A stretch of DNA of 64,000 nucleotides. Source: CALFCX01 sp964603025. Its GTDB lineage: Bacteria > Margulisbacteria > WOR-1 > JAKLHX01. The translations under genes were made by a program, and so were the position numbers. The notes under the pieces are model-generated. The model was not told the DNA's origin. It saw only the letters and a list, made by a program, of their open reading frames with translations, and did not search any database. The stretch spans positions 10,265 through 74,264 of the forward strand of contig CAZRTO010000001.1 in assembly GCA_964603025.1 (NCBI GenBank). The letters run 5' to 3'. Positions 23,438-31,681 of the stretch are shown in pieces. The stretch's first letter is position 1, and every line of letters begins with the position of its first letter.

Positions 23438-24510
23438 TAGCGTCTTGCCTCCCTATAAATAAGAATTATACCAAACAAAGCGACAAGTGCCGGGGGGAAC
23501 CAGGCCGCTGCCAGAGGTGATATCATGCCTCCCCGTCCCATCGAACGGAAAACCGAAGCAAAAACATAAAAGCTGAAGACTATGACCACGGATATGACAA
23601 AGCCCCACGATTTACCGGCTCTCTGGGCCGGGATGCTCAGCGGTATACCCAGGAGCGCGAATACCAGTGTGGTAGACGGAATAGAGAACTTCATGAAGAG
23701 ATCAGTGGCCAGAGCCGCGGTGCTTACCCCTCCCCTGTCCATCTGGGCTATCAGCGCCTTGAGCTCGGCGCTGTTCATTTCGTCCGTCGTCTTCTGCTGC
23801 GAAAATCGCATAACGTCCTCTTCCACCAGTATGTCCGCCTCGGCAAACGCGGCCTCATACTTGAGGCTCCCTGTCTCGTCAAAGCTGTGTATGACCCCGT
23901 CGGTGAGCTTCCACTTGCCGCCGTCAGGCACAGCCTTTTTGGCGGTTATTATCCTGGGGAACGGAGCTCCGGTAAGCTCATACACCATCACTTCCTCAAG
24001 CACCGAGTTCCTGTTGGACACCCTGCGGACGTAGTAATGCCTTCCGAACGAATCTTTGAAGAACACGTTCTCCTTGATATCCGTGACGGGTTGTTTGTAT
24101 ATTATCTGCCGTATGATCCCGTCCGATATCTTGTTGGTGAGAGGGACCAGGGACTCATTTGTGAAAAAAGCCATAACGCTTATGGCTATCGATATCAGGA
24201 CCACCGGAACGGTTATCCTGAAAAAGCTGATCCCCGACGTCCTCATCGCCGCCAGCTCATTCTCCCGGGACAGCCTCCCGAGCACCAGAGCCGCGGCAAA
24301 GAGGAACGAAACGGGGAACGTGAGTACCATTATTGCCGGTAATTTGTATATTATGAGCCGAACGATCGCCCAGACGGGTATGCCCTTGTTGATGATCATA
24401 TCGACGAAGGTAAAGAGCAGATCCGTCGTCATGATCAGGACAAAGCCCGCAATGCCCAGCAAAAAAGGAGAAACCAGTTCGCCGGCCAAATAACGGTCAA
24501 GGATTTTCAT
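23437..24510 (-). CDS. LptF/LptG-family LPS export permease
   Basis: Membrane part of the Lpt ABC exporter that moves lipopolysaccharide from the inner membrane to the outer membrane. 357 residues with the YjgP/YjgQ layout: three N-terminal helices (starting MKILDRYLAGELVSPF), the conserved FPVSFLFAAALVLGRLSRENELAAMRTSG coupling segment (parts read here), a central periplasmic beta-jellyroll (about 130-255), and three C-terminal helices. Only one of the F/G pair is in the window. It supports an LPS-bearing outer membrane. Overlaps rpsU by 4 nt. Confidence 0.92.
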   Translation of the reverse strand: MKILDRYLAGELVSPFLLGIAGFVLIMTTDLLFTFVDMIINKGIPVWAIVRLIIYKLPAIMVLTFPVSFLFAAALVLGRLSRENELAAMRTSGISFFRITVPVVLISIAISVMAFFTNESLVPLTNKISDGIIRQIIYKQPVTDIKENVFFKDSFGRHYYVRRVSNRNSVLEEVMVYELTGAPFPRIITAKKAVPDGGKWKLTDGVIHSFDETGSLKYEAAFAEADILVEEDVMRFSQQKTTDEMNSAELKALIAQMDRGGVSTAALATDLFMKFSIPSTTLVFALLGIPLSIPAQRAGKSWGFVISVVIVFSFYVFASVFRSMGRGGMISPLAAAWFPPALVALFGIILIYREARR

Positions 24511-24707
24511 TGAAAGTCAGCTTCTCTTTGCCGCCTTTTCTCTCGTTTTATTGCCTGAGCAAGTTCTCTTCTTTTTTTCTGAGAAGGTTTTTCGTAGAAC
24601 TCTCTTCTTTTCATTTCCTCGAGCAAACCTTCTTTTCTCAGCTTGCTCTTGAATTTTCTCAGGGCCTTGTCGATAGGTTCATCCCTTCGGACCTCTATCC
24701 TAGTCAA
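24507..24707 (-). CDS. rpsU: 30S ribosomal protein S21
   Basis: 66 residues, very basic, with the family pattern: VRRDEPIDKALRKFKSKL, then REFYEKPSQKKR. S21 sits near the 3' end of 16S rRNA and helps mRNA selection. The start is TTG at 24707, supported by AAGGGAGG 7 nt upstream and the normal family length. It has an unusually long basic tail ending ADFQ. Confidence 0.94.
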   Translation of the reverse strand: MTRIEVRRDEPIDKALRKFKSKLRKEGLLEEMKRREFYEKPSQKKRRELAQAIKREKRRQREADFQ

Positions 24708-24747
24708 AAATATCCCTCCCTTTTTATATGATCTTTAAGCATTTTCC

Positions 24748-25092
24748 CTAGCCGGGGGGCCAAAACATCTGACGTCCGGCCAGGAGGTGAAAATGCAGGT
24801 GGTCCACGGTCTGACCTCCTGCGCTTCCGGAATTGGCCACCACGCGGAACCCGTTGCTGAAGGCCCCGGAAGTATCCTTACTAATGATAGCATTTATCGC
24901 GGCAAATATTTCGGCAAATACGCCGGGATCGGCGGCTTTTTCCACGCCGCCTATGTGCTTAACGGGTATAACCACTATATGCACCGGAGCCTGAGGGTTT
25001 ATATCACGGAAGGCCACGGTGTTTTCGTCCCTGTGGACGATATCGGACTGTAAAGAACCCGAGGCTATCCTGCAAAATATGCAATCACTCAT
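24748..25092 (-). CDS. HIT-family nucleotide-binding hydrolase
   Basis: 114 residues of the HINT branch: CIFCRIASG with the first Cys pair, FRDINPQAPVHIVVIPVKHI, and the histidine triad in TVDHLHFHLLAG. Such proteins hydrolyse purine nucleoside phosphoramidates or act on aminoacyl-adenylates. The first 8 nt overlap the ricT stop. Confidence 0.93.
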   Translation of the reverse strand: MSDCIFCRIASGSLQSDIVHRDENTVAFRDINPQAPVHIVVIPVKHIGGVEKAADPGVFAEIFAAINAIISKDTSGAFSNGFRVVANSGSAGGQTVDHLHFHLLAGRQMFWPPG

Positions 25093-25759
25093 CAGGCCCT
25101 TCCCCTTTTTCCTTTTTACTGCAGGGCGACTCGTACTTGAGACAGCACAGGAATTTACCGCAGAGCCCGCAGATCTTGGACTGGTTTATGGCTATCCCCT
25201 GCTCTTTCAGCATTTTTACCGATACGTGCGGAAACTCGACGAGAAAAGACGCGCAGCAGACCTTTCTTCCGCATGGGCCTATGCCTGATTTAAGACGCGC
25301 CTGTTCGCGGGGGCCCAGCGAATGGAGCTCTATCTTGCGACCCGATTGCGCTGACAGGTCTTTGGTAAACTGACGGCTGGAAAAAGTCTTTTTCGGGTCC
25401 AGGACCTTGTAGTAATAGATGACCTTGCTCTCGTCAAAAAGCAGCTCTGTCTCCAGTATCCTTATAGGAAGGTCCAGTTCCGCTATTTTTTTCTTCGCGT
25501 CAGCCGCTGCCGCCTTCTCCTTTTCCTGGAGGGCAGAGGCCTTTTGTACATCGTCCGGCGTGGCATAGCGGACGACCTTTTTCAGTTTGATCTCTGCCCC
25601 TATATGCAGCTGTTTTTCACAGATCATTTTGACGATCCTGCCATATTCCAGCCCGCGGCCGGTCTCAGCCACGACATAGCTGCCGATGTTAAGAGAATCC
25701 TCTTTATAGCCGGTAATGGGTATGGTATTGCCGAATTTTCTGAACATTATGCCGAGCAT
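25085..25759 (-). CDS. ricT: RicT/YaaT-like PSP1-domain protein
   Basis: 224 residues, the PSP1 superfamily: MLGIMFRKFGN start, a GLEYGRIV core, LDPKKTFSSRQFTKDLS, and a Cys-rich C-terminus (GPCGRKVCCASF, then CGLCGKFLCCLKYESPC). In Bacillus subtilis, RicT is part of the Fe-S Y-complex that helps RNase Y maturation of operon mRNAs. The ATG at 25759 has GGGAGG nine nt upstream and matches the family start; a TTG at 25768 is also in frame. It overlaps holB, which also neighbours this gene in Firmicutes. Confidence 0.93.
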   Translation of the reverse strand: MLGIMFRKFGNTIPITGYKEDSLNIGSYVVAETGRGLEYGRIVKMICEKQLHIGAEIKLKKVVRYATPDDVQKASALQEKEKAAAADAKKKIAELDLPIRILETELLFDESKVIYYYKVLDPKKTFSSRQFTKDLSAQSGRKIELHSLGPREQARLKSGIGPCGRKVCCASFLVEFPHVSVKMLKEQGIAINQSKICGLCGKFLCCLKYESPCSKKEKGEGPDE

Positions 25760-26517
25760 TTTATCCAACCTCCCAGACTAAGGACCATTCGGTCCATAAG
25801 TATCTTTATATTCGCGTTCTTTTTCAGGTCTTTTATCGCGGACATTACGATCCTCGCCTTAGGAATCTCCCCCTTGCCGAAAAAATGCAGAACAAGGGCC
25901 TTCAACCTGTCCTCCGCCTCCTGTCTTTCGTTCTCTTTAGGAAGCCTGGCCAGATCGGACGAGAACATAAGAAGTGAAGGGATATCATATCCCTTGGGCA
26001 GTTCGCACTCCGCCTGCGCGTCCTTGGGCTGGTTAGCGAAGACTATTTTTTGGCATCTGGACAGGACCGTTTTAGGGATATTGTCCGACGACGCGATAAG
26101 GATGAACACAACCCCTTGCGGCGGTTCCTCCAGGACCTTTAAAAAACTGTTGGCCGCAGCGTCCTCAATGCAGTCGGCGTCAACTATTCTTATCACCAGG
26201 GATCTCCCCTCCACAGGACCCAGCTTTACACGCTCCTTGAGGTCACGCACCGCATCTATCTTGATTATCCTTTTTTTGCCCTCGGGAAGAAGCGTTATAA
26301 AATCCGGATGTGTCCCGGAAGCTATTTTTTTACAGCTGAGGCAGGTCCCGCAGGCCTCTCCGCAGTTGAGCAGCCTGGCAAACTCTTCGGCAAAAGCGGA
26401 CATCTCACCGATATCCTGCCCCTGAAAAAGATACGCGCAGGCGACTTTCGAGGCTGCGTGCGCCCCCAAAAGCATTTTTTTCGCGCGAGGCTCTCCTTTT
26501 ATCAGATCAAAGACCAT
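25747..26517 (-). CDS. holB: DNA polymerase III delta' subunit
   Basis: Clamp-loader subunit. 256 residues, shorter than the usual 300+. A zinc module is present (CGEACGTCLSCKKI) and the delta' motif RSLVIRIVDADCIEDAAANSFLKVLEEPP. The Walker A Lys is absent, as expected for delta' (YLFQGQDIGEM instead of GxxxxGKT). SRC follows at the arginine finger. The ATG at 26517 begins the conserved MVFDLIKGEP. An extended -10 lies only 10 nt before it and no Shine-Dalgarno is present, so the mRNA is nearly leaderless. Confidence 0.92.
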   Translation of the reverse strand: MVFDLIKGEPRAKKMLLGAHAASKVACAYLFQGQDIGEMSAFAEEFARLLNCGEACGTCLSCKKIASGTHPDFITLLPEGKKRIIKIDAVRDLKERVKLGPVEGRSLVIRIVDADCIEDAAANSFLKVLEEPPQGVVFILIASSDNIPKTVLSRCQKIVFANQPKDAQAECELPKGYDIPSLLMFSSDLARLPKENERQEAEDRLKALVLHFFGKGEIPKARIVMSAIKDLKKNANIKILMDRMVLSLGGWIKCSA

Positions 26518-26527
26518 TGATGTGTAG

Positions 26528-26536
26528 ATTATAACA
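26528..26536 (-). promoter_or_regulatory. Extended -10 promoter of holB operon
   Basis: TGTTATAAT on the minus strand. The ATG is 10 nt after the -10, so the untranslated leader would be about 3 nt. Confidence 0.6.
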
Positions 26537-26571
26537 CGGCTGAAAATCAAAACCAGCCTTGGGGAAGAGCC

Positions 26572-28740
26572 TCATTTGACATATGAGACCCTGTAGACAT
26601 CGTAAACATCCGAAAGCTTGCGTATGGCCGCCATGATCTGCTTGAGATGATCGACACTGGTGACATCAATGACTATATTGATAAGGGCCGTCGAGCCGCG
26701 CGCGGTCTTGACCTCAACGGCATCAATATTGGTCCTGGTCTCGGATATCTGGGCCATCACGTCCTTTAAAAGCCCCACCCGGTCAAAAGCCTCTACATCT
26801 ATTCCGACCGGATAGGTCTCGACACCGTCACTGTCCCATTCTATTTTCACCAGATTGAGGTTCTGCTCGTTTTCCTTTGCGACATTGGGACAATCGGCCC
26901 TGTGCACCGATACTCCGCGACCCTTGGTGACAAATCCGACTATCTCATCGCCCGGAAGCGGATAACAACACTTGGAAAGTCTGGTCAGGATATTTTCCAT
27001 CCCCACGACCCTGACACCGCCCCGATGCTTCTTTGCCTTCTGCTGCAGGCTTTTGGCTTTTGCGGTCTCCTGTTCGTGAGGTGTGAGCACTTTCTCCTGT
27101 TCAAGGGTCTTTCTTATAAGCCGAACGGCCTGGGAAAAGCTTAATTCCCCGCTTCCTATCAGCGCGCAAAGATCGTCAAAAGAGTCCGCCCCGGCCTGCG
27201 CGAGAAAGCCGTCGGGACTTATTTTTGATATCGTTTCGCCCATATCGAGGCCGAACCTGTCAAATTCCTCTTCGAGCATCATCCGCCCCCTGGCTATATG
27301 CTCTTCCCTCTTTTCTTTCTTGAACCACTGCTTTATCTTGTTCCTTGTGCCGGAAGTGCGCACAAATTTAAGCCAGTCTATCCTGGGCGATTCTTTGGAA
27401 GAAGTGAGTATCTGCACTATGTCCCCGTTGTTGAGGGTATAGTCAAGAGGGACTATATGTCCGTTCACCTTTGCGCCCACGCACTTGTGCCCGACTGCAG
27501 TATGCACATGGTATGCAAAATCCACGGGTGTGGACCCGACCGGAAGGTCGTACACATCCCCCTTGGGCGAGTAGACAAAGACCTCGTCCATAAAAAAATC
27601 TATTTTTACGTTCTCCAGGAAATCCTTGGCGCTCTTTACCTCTTTTTGATAGTCCAGCATCTCCCTTATCCAGGAAAGCTTTTTATCGAATGTCTCGTCG
27701 CTTGAAGCCCCTTCCTTATATTTCCAGTGGGCAGCTATGCCGTACTCGGCCATCCGATGCATCTGCTTGGTCCTTATCTGTATCTCCACCGGCTTGCCGC
27801 TGCCCCCCATTACGGTGGTATGCAACGTCTGATAGCCGTTGGGTTTTGGCAGGGCTATGAAATCCCTGAACCTGCCCGGTACGGGCTTCCACATGGAGTG
27901 AACTATGCCCAGCACCGCATAGCAATCCTTTATGCTTTCCACGATCACTCTTATGGCGATAAGGTCGTAGATATCATCAAATTCCACGTTCTTTTGAACT
28001 AGTTTGTTGTATATGCTGTAAAAATGTTTAGAACGCCCTGTTATCTGGGTGGCTATGCCGACTTTTGTGAGCGCGTCCCTTACCTTGTCTATGAACTCAG
28101 AGATATATCTTTCGCGCTCCTCCTTTTTTTCGGCCACGAGCTCCTTTATCTTCAGGTATTGATCAGGCTCAAGGTAATAAAAAGCAAGGTCTTCAAGCTC
28201 CCACTTAAGCTTCCACATGCCCAGCCTGTGGGCCAGCGGAGCATAGATCTCCATGGTCTCTTTTGCGACATCCTTTTGCCTGTCCGGAGGAAGATATATG
28301 AGAGTCTGCATATTGTGCAGCCTGTCGGCGAGCTTTATAAGTATTATTCTCAGGTCCTGCGCCATGGCGACGAACATCTTCCTGAAGTTCTCCGCCTGGC
28401 GTTCTTCCTTGGTCTCGAAGGACAGCTTTCCCAGCTTGGTGACGCCCATCACAAGCCTGCGCACCTGTTCCCCGAACTCCTGCCTTATTAGCTCCTCGGA
28501 AACGTGGCCGTCCTCTACCGCATCGTGCAACAATGCCGCCACTATGGAGTGAGTGTCCTGCTCAAGATCGGCAAGTATCTCCGCGACGGCGATAGGATGA
28601 GTGATGAACGGTTCGCCAGAAAGCCTGCTCTGCCCTTCGTGGGCGGCTGAAGCGAAATCAGCCGCTTTTTTGACAATTTCTAAATCGGCCTGAGGATCGT
28701 ACTTTATTATCTTTTCAACAAGGTTTTCTGTCTGGACCAT
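26572..28740 (-). CDS. rel: Bifunctional (p)ppGpp synthetase/hydrolase (Rel/SpoT type)
   Basis: Makes and degrades the stringent-response alarmone. 722 residues: HD hydrolase domain with intact HD (72-73) and ED (76-77), KLADRLHNM; synthetase domain with RFRDFIALPKPNGYQTLHT; TGS domain (VYSPKGDVYDLPVGSTPVDFAY); a zinc/helical region (RLSKCCYPLPGDEIVGF); and a C-terminal ACT domain. The RFRD form in the synthetase loop is the basic type seen in bifunctional enzymes rather than the acidic RelA type. Last gene of the glyS-proS-kinase-aldolase-rel run. Confidence 0.96.
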   Translation of the reverse strand: MVQTENLVEKIIKYDPQADLEIVKKAADFASAAHEGQSRLSGEPFITHPIAVAEILADLEQDTHSIVAALLHDAVEDGHVSEELIRQEFGEQVRRLVMGVTKLGKLSFETKEERQAENFRKMFVAMAQDLRIILIKLADRLHNMQTLIYLPPDRQKDVAKETMEIYAPLAHRLGMWKLKWELEDLAFYYLEPDQYLKIKELVAEKKEERERYISEFIDKVRDALTKVGIATQITGRSKHFYSIYNKLVQKNVEFDDIYDLIAIRVIVESIKDCYAVLGIVHSMWKPVPGRFRDFIALPKPNGYQTLHTTVMGGSGKPVEIQIRTKQMHRMAEYGIAAHWKYKEGASSDETFDKKLSWIREMLDYQKEVKSAKDFLENVKIDFFMDEVFVYSPKGDVYDLPVGSTPVDFAYHVHTAVGHKCVGAKVNGHIVPLDYTLNNGDIVQILTSSKESPRIDWLKFVRTSGTRNKIKQWFKKEKREEHIARGRMMLEEEFDRFGLDMGETISKISPDGFLAQAGADSFDDLCALIGSGELSFSQAVRLIRKTLEQEKVLTPHEQETAKAKSLQQKAKKHRGGVRVVGMENILTRLSKCCYPLPGDEIVGFVTKGRGVSVHRADCPNVAKENEQNLNLVKIEWDSDGVETYPVGIDVEAFDRVGLLKDVMAQISETRTNIDAVEVKTARGSTALINIVIDVTSVDHLKQIMAAIRKLSDVYDVYRVSYVK

Positions 28741-28749
28741 TTAAAATGT

Positions 28750-29448
28750 TCACATCCCTCGCCGGGAAAAACCGCCGGTCCTTCTCCCCATAACGCCTAT
28801 CCCCGGCGGGATCGCGCTCCTTTTTCTATGGTCATAGCGGTTCTGCGAGGAATGGGAAGAACTGGATGAATGCTGGGACTGCGACTGTCTGGATCCGACA
28901 AGTTTTGAGGCAAGCCAGATCTTCGAGGACATTTCTATGCTTGTCATGACCTCCAGGGCTTCTTCTATGGTGGCCGCGGCGGCGAACACACCGTAACCTT
29001 TTATGACGGCAGCATAAGGATTGGCGGACAAGGATGAAGACATCACTGACTTTAAGATCTCCGACTGGTCGCCGATCTGGCGCGGCTTGATGATCGAAAG
29101 CCCCTGGGGAAAGAATGCCTGCCCTTTTGAATCCTGCGGCAGGATCTTGTTCTCGGTAACGCAGAGCGCCAGGGCATTTGGCAGGTGGGCATGCACCACT
29201 GCAGAGTGTCTCGAAGCGGCGTATATCGCCCTATGTACCGGAAGGTCCCGGGACGCGATACCGTCCGAAGGGGAGGTGCCTTCCAGAGGAACTTCCAGCA
29301 GGTCCTCCTTATTAAGGCTTGAGAGCATCGCCAGCCTTGAGGTTATTATAATGCCGCCTTCCTGCCTTACGCTGATATTTCCGCTGTGGGAATCGTTGCA
29401 GCCGCTCGCGAACAGGATCTCTCCGGTCTTTTTGAACCTTTCGAACAT
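28750..29448 (-). CDS. Class II aldolase/adducin-family protein with Ser/Arg-rich tail
   Basis: 232 residues. The first 185 match the L-fuculose-phosphate aldolase fold: SGCNDSHSGNISVR phosphate loop, ASRDLPVHRAIY, and the zinc motif VVHAHLP. The usual catalytic Glu aligns with Asp in ASRD. A third zinc His is not obvious: the C-terminal motif reads VIKGYGVFA where GHG is usual, so the His is Tyr. The last 45 residues are unusual: a Ser/His/Gln stretch and a basic Arg/Gly tail. It lies 5 nt after a PfkB kinase, so sugar-phosphate cleavage in nucleoside salvage is plausible. The missing ligand raises doubt about classical aldolase activity. Confidence 0.82.
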   Translation of the reverse strand: MFERFKKTGEILFASGCNDSHSGNISVRQEGGIIITSRLAMLSSLNKEDLLEVPLEGTSPSDGIASRDLPVHRAIYAASRHSAVVHAHLPNALALCVTENKILPQDSKGQAFFPQGLSIIKPRQIGDQSEILKSVMSSSLSANPYAAVIKGYGVFAAAATIEEALEVMTSIEMSSKIWLASKLVGSRQSQSQHSSSSSHSSQNRYDHRKRSAIPPGIGVMGRRTGGFSRRGM

Positions 29449-29453
29449 GTCAG

Positions 29454-30389
29454 TTACTCCTTCCCCGGGAACAGATTATTTTCAAGACCGCCGAAACTCG
29501 CACATTGCCGTATATGGGAATACCTTGCTATTATCTCGTCTTTTGTGAGCGTTCTCATCCTCTCAAGAGAGAAATCCTCGACATTGAAAGAGGCCATAAC
29601 ACAGCCGACGATGACCGCTTTTCTCAGGCTTTCCTCGTCGGCTTTTGCAACGGCTGAGAGATATCCGATAAAACCTCCGGCAAAAGTGTCGCCCGCGCCA
29701 GTGGGATCGGTCAAAAGGTCCTGAGGGAATGACGGCGCGGAAAAACTGGAACCTTTGGAAAAAAGTAGGGCTCCATGCTCCCCTTTTTTGATTATAACAT
29801 AACGGCAGCCCATTCCCAGTATCAGCGAGGCGGCCTTTATAAGGTTGGGGTCGTCCGAAATTTGCCTGGCCTCCATTTCGTTGAGTATCATCACATCAAG
29901 CCTTGGGATCAGCTTTAAAAGAGTATCTTTTTTATTCTCTATCCAATAGTTCATTGTATCGGCTGCTATCATGCTCGGCTTATCAAGCTGTTCTATTATG
30001 TGCATCTGTATGTCAGGATCGAGATTGGCCAAAAGCACATGGGAACACGATCTGTGGGCAGGACTTAATTTCGGGTCGAATTCCGAGAGCACGTTGAGGT
30101 CGGTCCTGACGGTATGCGCGGTGTTCATGTCATATTCGTAAAAACCTTCCCAGTGGAAAGTTTTGCCTTCCTTTACTTCCAGCCCCGAAAGTCCTATGCC
30201 GCGGGACCTTAGAAAATCGGAATGCTCGGCAGGAAAATCACGGCCTACCGCTCCCAGCAGTTCTACAGGGGCAAAAAAGCTGGCCGATACGCCGGCATGG
30301 ACGGCGGAACCTCCCAGGGCCATCTTTCTCCGGCCGAACGGGGTCTTAAGATCGTCAAGAGCCATTGAGCCTGCTACAAGAACGCTCAT
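29454..30389 (-). CDS. PfkB-family sugar/nucleoside kinase
   Basis: 311 residues, ribokinase fold. Motifs: LVAGSMALDDLKTPFG, LGGSAVHAGVSASFF near the N-terminus, AADTMNYWIE in the middle, and the catalytic DPTGAGDTFAGGFIGYL. This subfamily (DTMNxWIE) is, from general knowledge, often found near 5'-methylthioadenosine phosphorylase and class II aldolase genes, which suggests nucleoside or methylthioribose salvage. The ATG at 30389 begins the conserved region and lies one base after the proS stop; an upstream in-frame extension would overlap proS and is not conserved. Confidence 0.88.
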   Translation of the reverse strand: MSVLVAGSMALDDLKTPFGRRKMALGGSAVHAGVSASFFAPVELLGAVGRDFPAEHSDFLRSRGIGLSGLEVKEGKTFHWEGFYEYDMNTAHTVRTDLNVLSEFDPKLSPAHRSCSHVLLANLDPDIQMHIIEQLDKPSMIAADTMNYWIENKKDTLLKLIPRLDVMILNEMEARQISDDPNLIKAASLILGMGCRYVIIKKGEHGALLFSKGSSFSAPSFPQDLLTDPTGAGDTFAGGFIGYLSAVAKADEESLRKAVIVGCVMASFNVEDFSLERMRTLTKDEIIARYSHIRQCASFGGLENNLFPGKE

Positions 30390-30390
30390 A

Positions 30391-31665
30391 TCAGAGGGCT
30401 TTCCTGCCAAAATAAGGTTTGAGTATCTCAAGGTCCTTAACCGCATCAGGCGGGATCAATAGTTTTTCCCCGGACCCGCGGAAAGAGACCTCCACCTTGC
30501 CTTCGGCAAGGGTTTTGCCCAGGACCACTTTTACCGGGATGCCTATCAGATCGATGTCCTTGAATTTGACGCCCGCCCGTTCATCCCTGTCATCCAAAAG
30601 GACCTCAAGCCCAGACCTCTCAAGCTCCTCATAAAGTTGACCGGCGGTCTTTGACTGTAGAGGATCGGACATGTTCACTGGCACGAGAGCGAGCTTGAAA
30701 GGGGCTATCTGTATAGGCCATATCATTCCGCTTTGATCATGGTTCTGCTCTATGGCGGCCGAAGCCGTCCTGCCGACACCTATGCCGTAGCATCCCATGA
30801 CGTAGGGTTTTCTGGTCCCGGTCTCGTCCAAATACTCCGCGGACATGGAAGAGGAATATTTTTCTCCGAGCTGGAATATGTGCCCCACCTCTATGCCGCG
30901 CTCAATCTTTAAGACGCCGCCGCTGCACTTGGGGCAGGAATTATCCGTTTCTATGCGCGAAAGCTCTTTGGAAACGGCGTACGGACAATCGGTACAGTAG
31001 ACTATCTCATCCTCTCCGGTCTGTGCAGTCACCATATATTCTTGTGAGAATCCTCCTCCTATGGCACCCGGATCAGCGTCCACCACCCGGTATTTAAGTC
31101 CGCAGCTGTCAAATATACGACTGTACGCCGCCGCCATCTTTTCATAGCTCTTCTTCAACCCGGCTGAGTCCCGGTCAAAGCTGTAACAATCCTTCATAAT
31201 GAACTCCCGGCCGCGCATCAGGCCGAATCTGGGCCTGATCTCATCCCTGAACTTGGTCTGTATCTGATACAGCATCAAAGGAAGCTCTTTGTACGATGAA
31301 ACGTTGTTCCTCACCAGGTCGGTTATGACCTCTTCGTGCGTCGGCCCAAGGCAAAAGTCGCGTTCATGCCTGTCTTTCATCCTGAGGAGTTCCTTGCCGT
31401 AAACATCCCAGCGCCCGGTCTGTTTCCAAAGCTCGGCCGGCTGCACCGAAGGAAGAAGGACTTCCTGCGCGCCAGCCGCATCCATCTCCCTTCTTATTAT
31501 GTTCTCGACGTTCCTTATCACCCTCCATCCGAGCGGAAGATAGGAGTAAATGCCCGCCGCCAGTTTTCGTATATATCCGCCGCGCAGCATCAGTTTATGG
31601 CTGATCACTTCGGCTTCGGAAGGATCATCCCTCAGTGTCGGGACAAGCAGTGCCGTCATTTTCAT
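30391..31665 (-). CDS. proS: Prolyl-tRNA synthetase lacking the INS editing domain
   Basis: Charges tRNA-Pro. 424 residues, against about 570 for bacterial ProRS with the INS editing insert. Class II motifs are present: GIYSYLPLGWRVIRNVENIIRRE (partly), LGPTHEEVITDL, RFRDEIRPRFGLMRGREFIMKD(C)YSF, and motif 3 GCYGIGVGR. Between motifs 2 and 3, where INS normally sits, there is only a short segment with two Cys pairs (CTDC, CPKC), a possible zinc ribbon. An anticodon-binding domain follows. ATG 31665 has AGGAG at 7 nt. Three tRNA-Pro genes are in the window. Confidence 0.95.
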   Translation of the reverse strand: MKMTALLVPTLRDDPSEAEVISHKLMLRGGYIRKLAAGIYSYLPLGWRVIRNVENIIRREMDAAGAQEVLLPSVQPAELWKQTGRWDVYGKELLRMKDRHERDFCLGPTHEEVITDLVRNNVSSYKELPLMLYQIQTKFRDEIRPRFGLMRGREFIMKDCYSFDRDSAGLKKSYEKMAAAYSRIFDSCGLKYRVVDADPGAIGGGFSQEYMVTAQTGEDEIVYCTDCPYAVSKELSRIETDNSCPKCSGGVLKIERGIEVGHIFQLGEKYSSSMSAEYLDETGTRKPYVMGCYGIGVGRTASAAIEQNHDQSGMIWPIQIAPFKLALVPVNMSDPLQSKTAGQLYEELERSGLEVLLDDRDERAGVKFKDIDLIGIPVKVVLGKTLAEGKVEVSFRGSGEKLLIPPDAVKDLEILKPYFGRKAL

Positions 31666-31681
31666 GGCAATTCTCCTGGTT

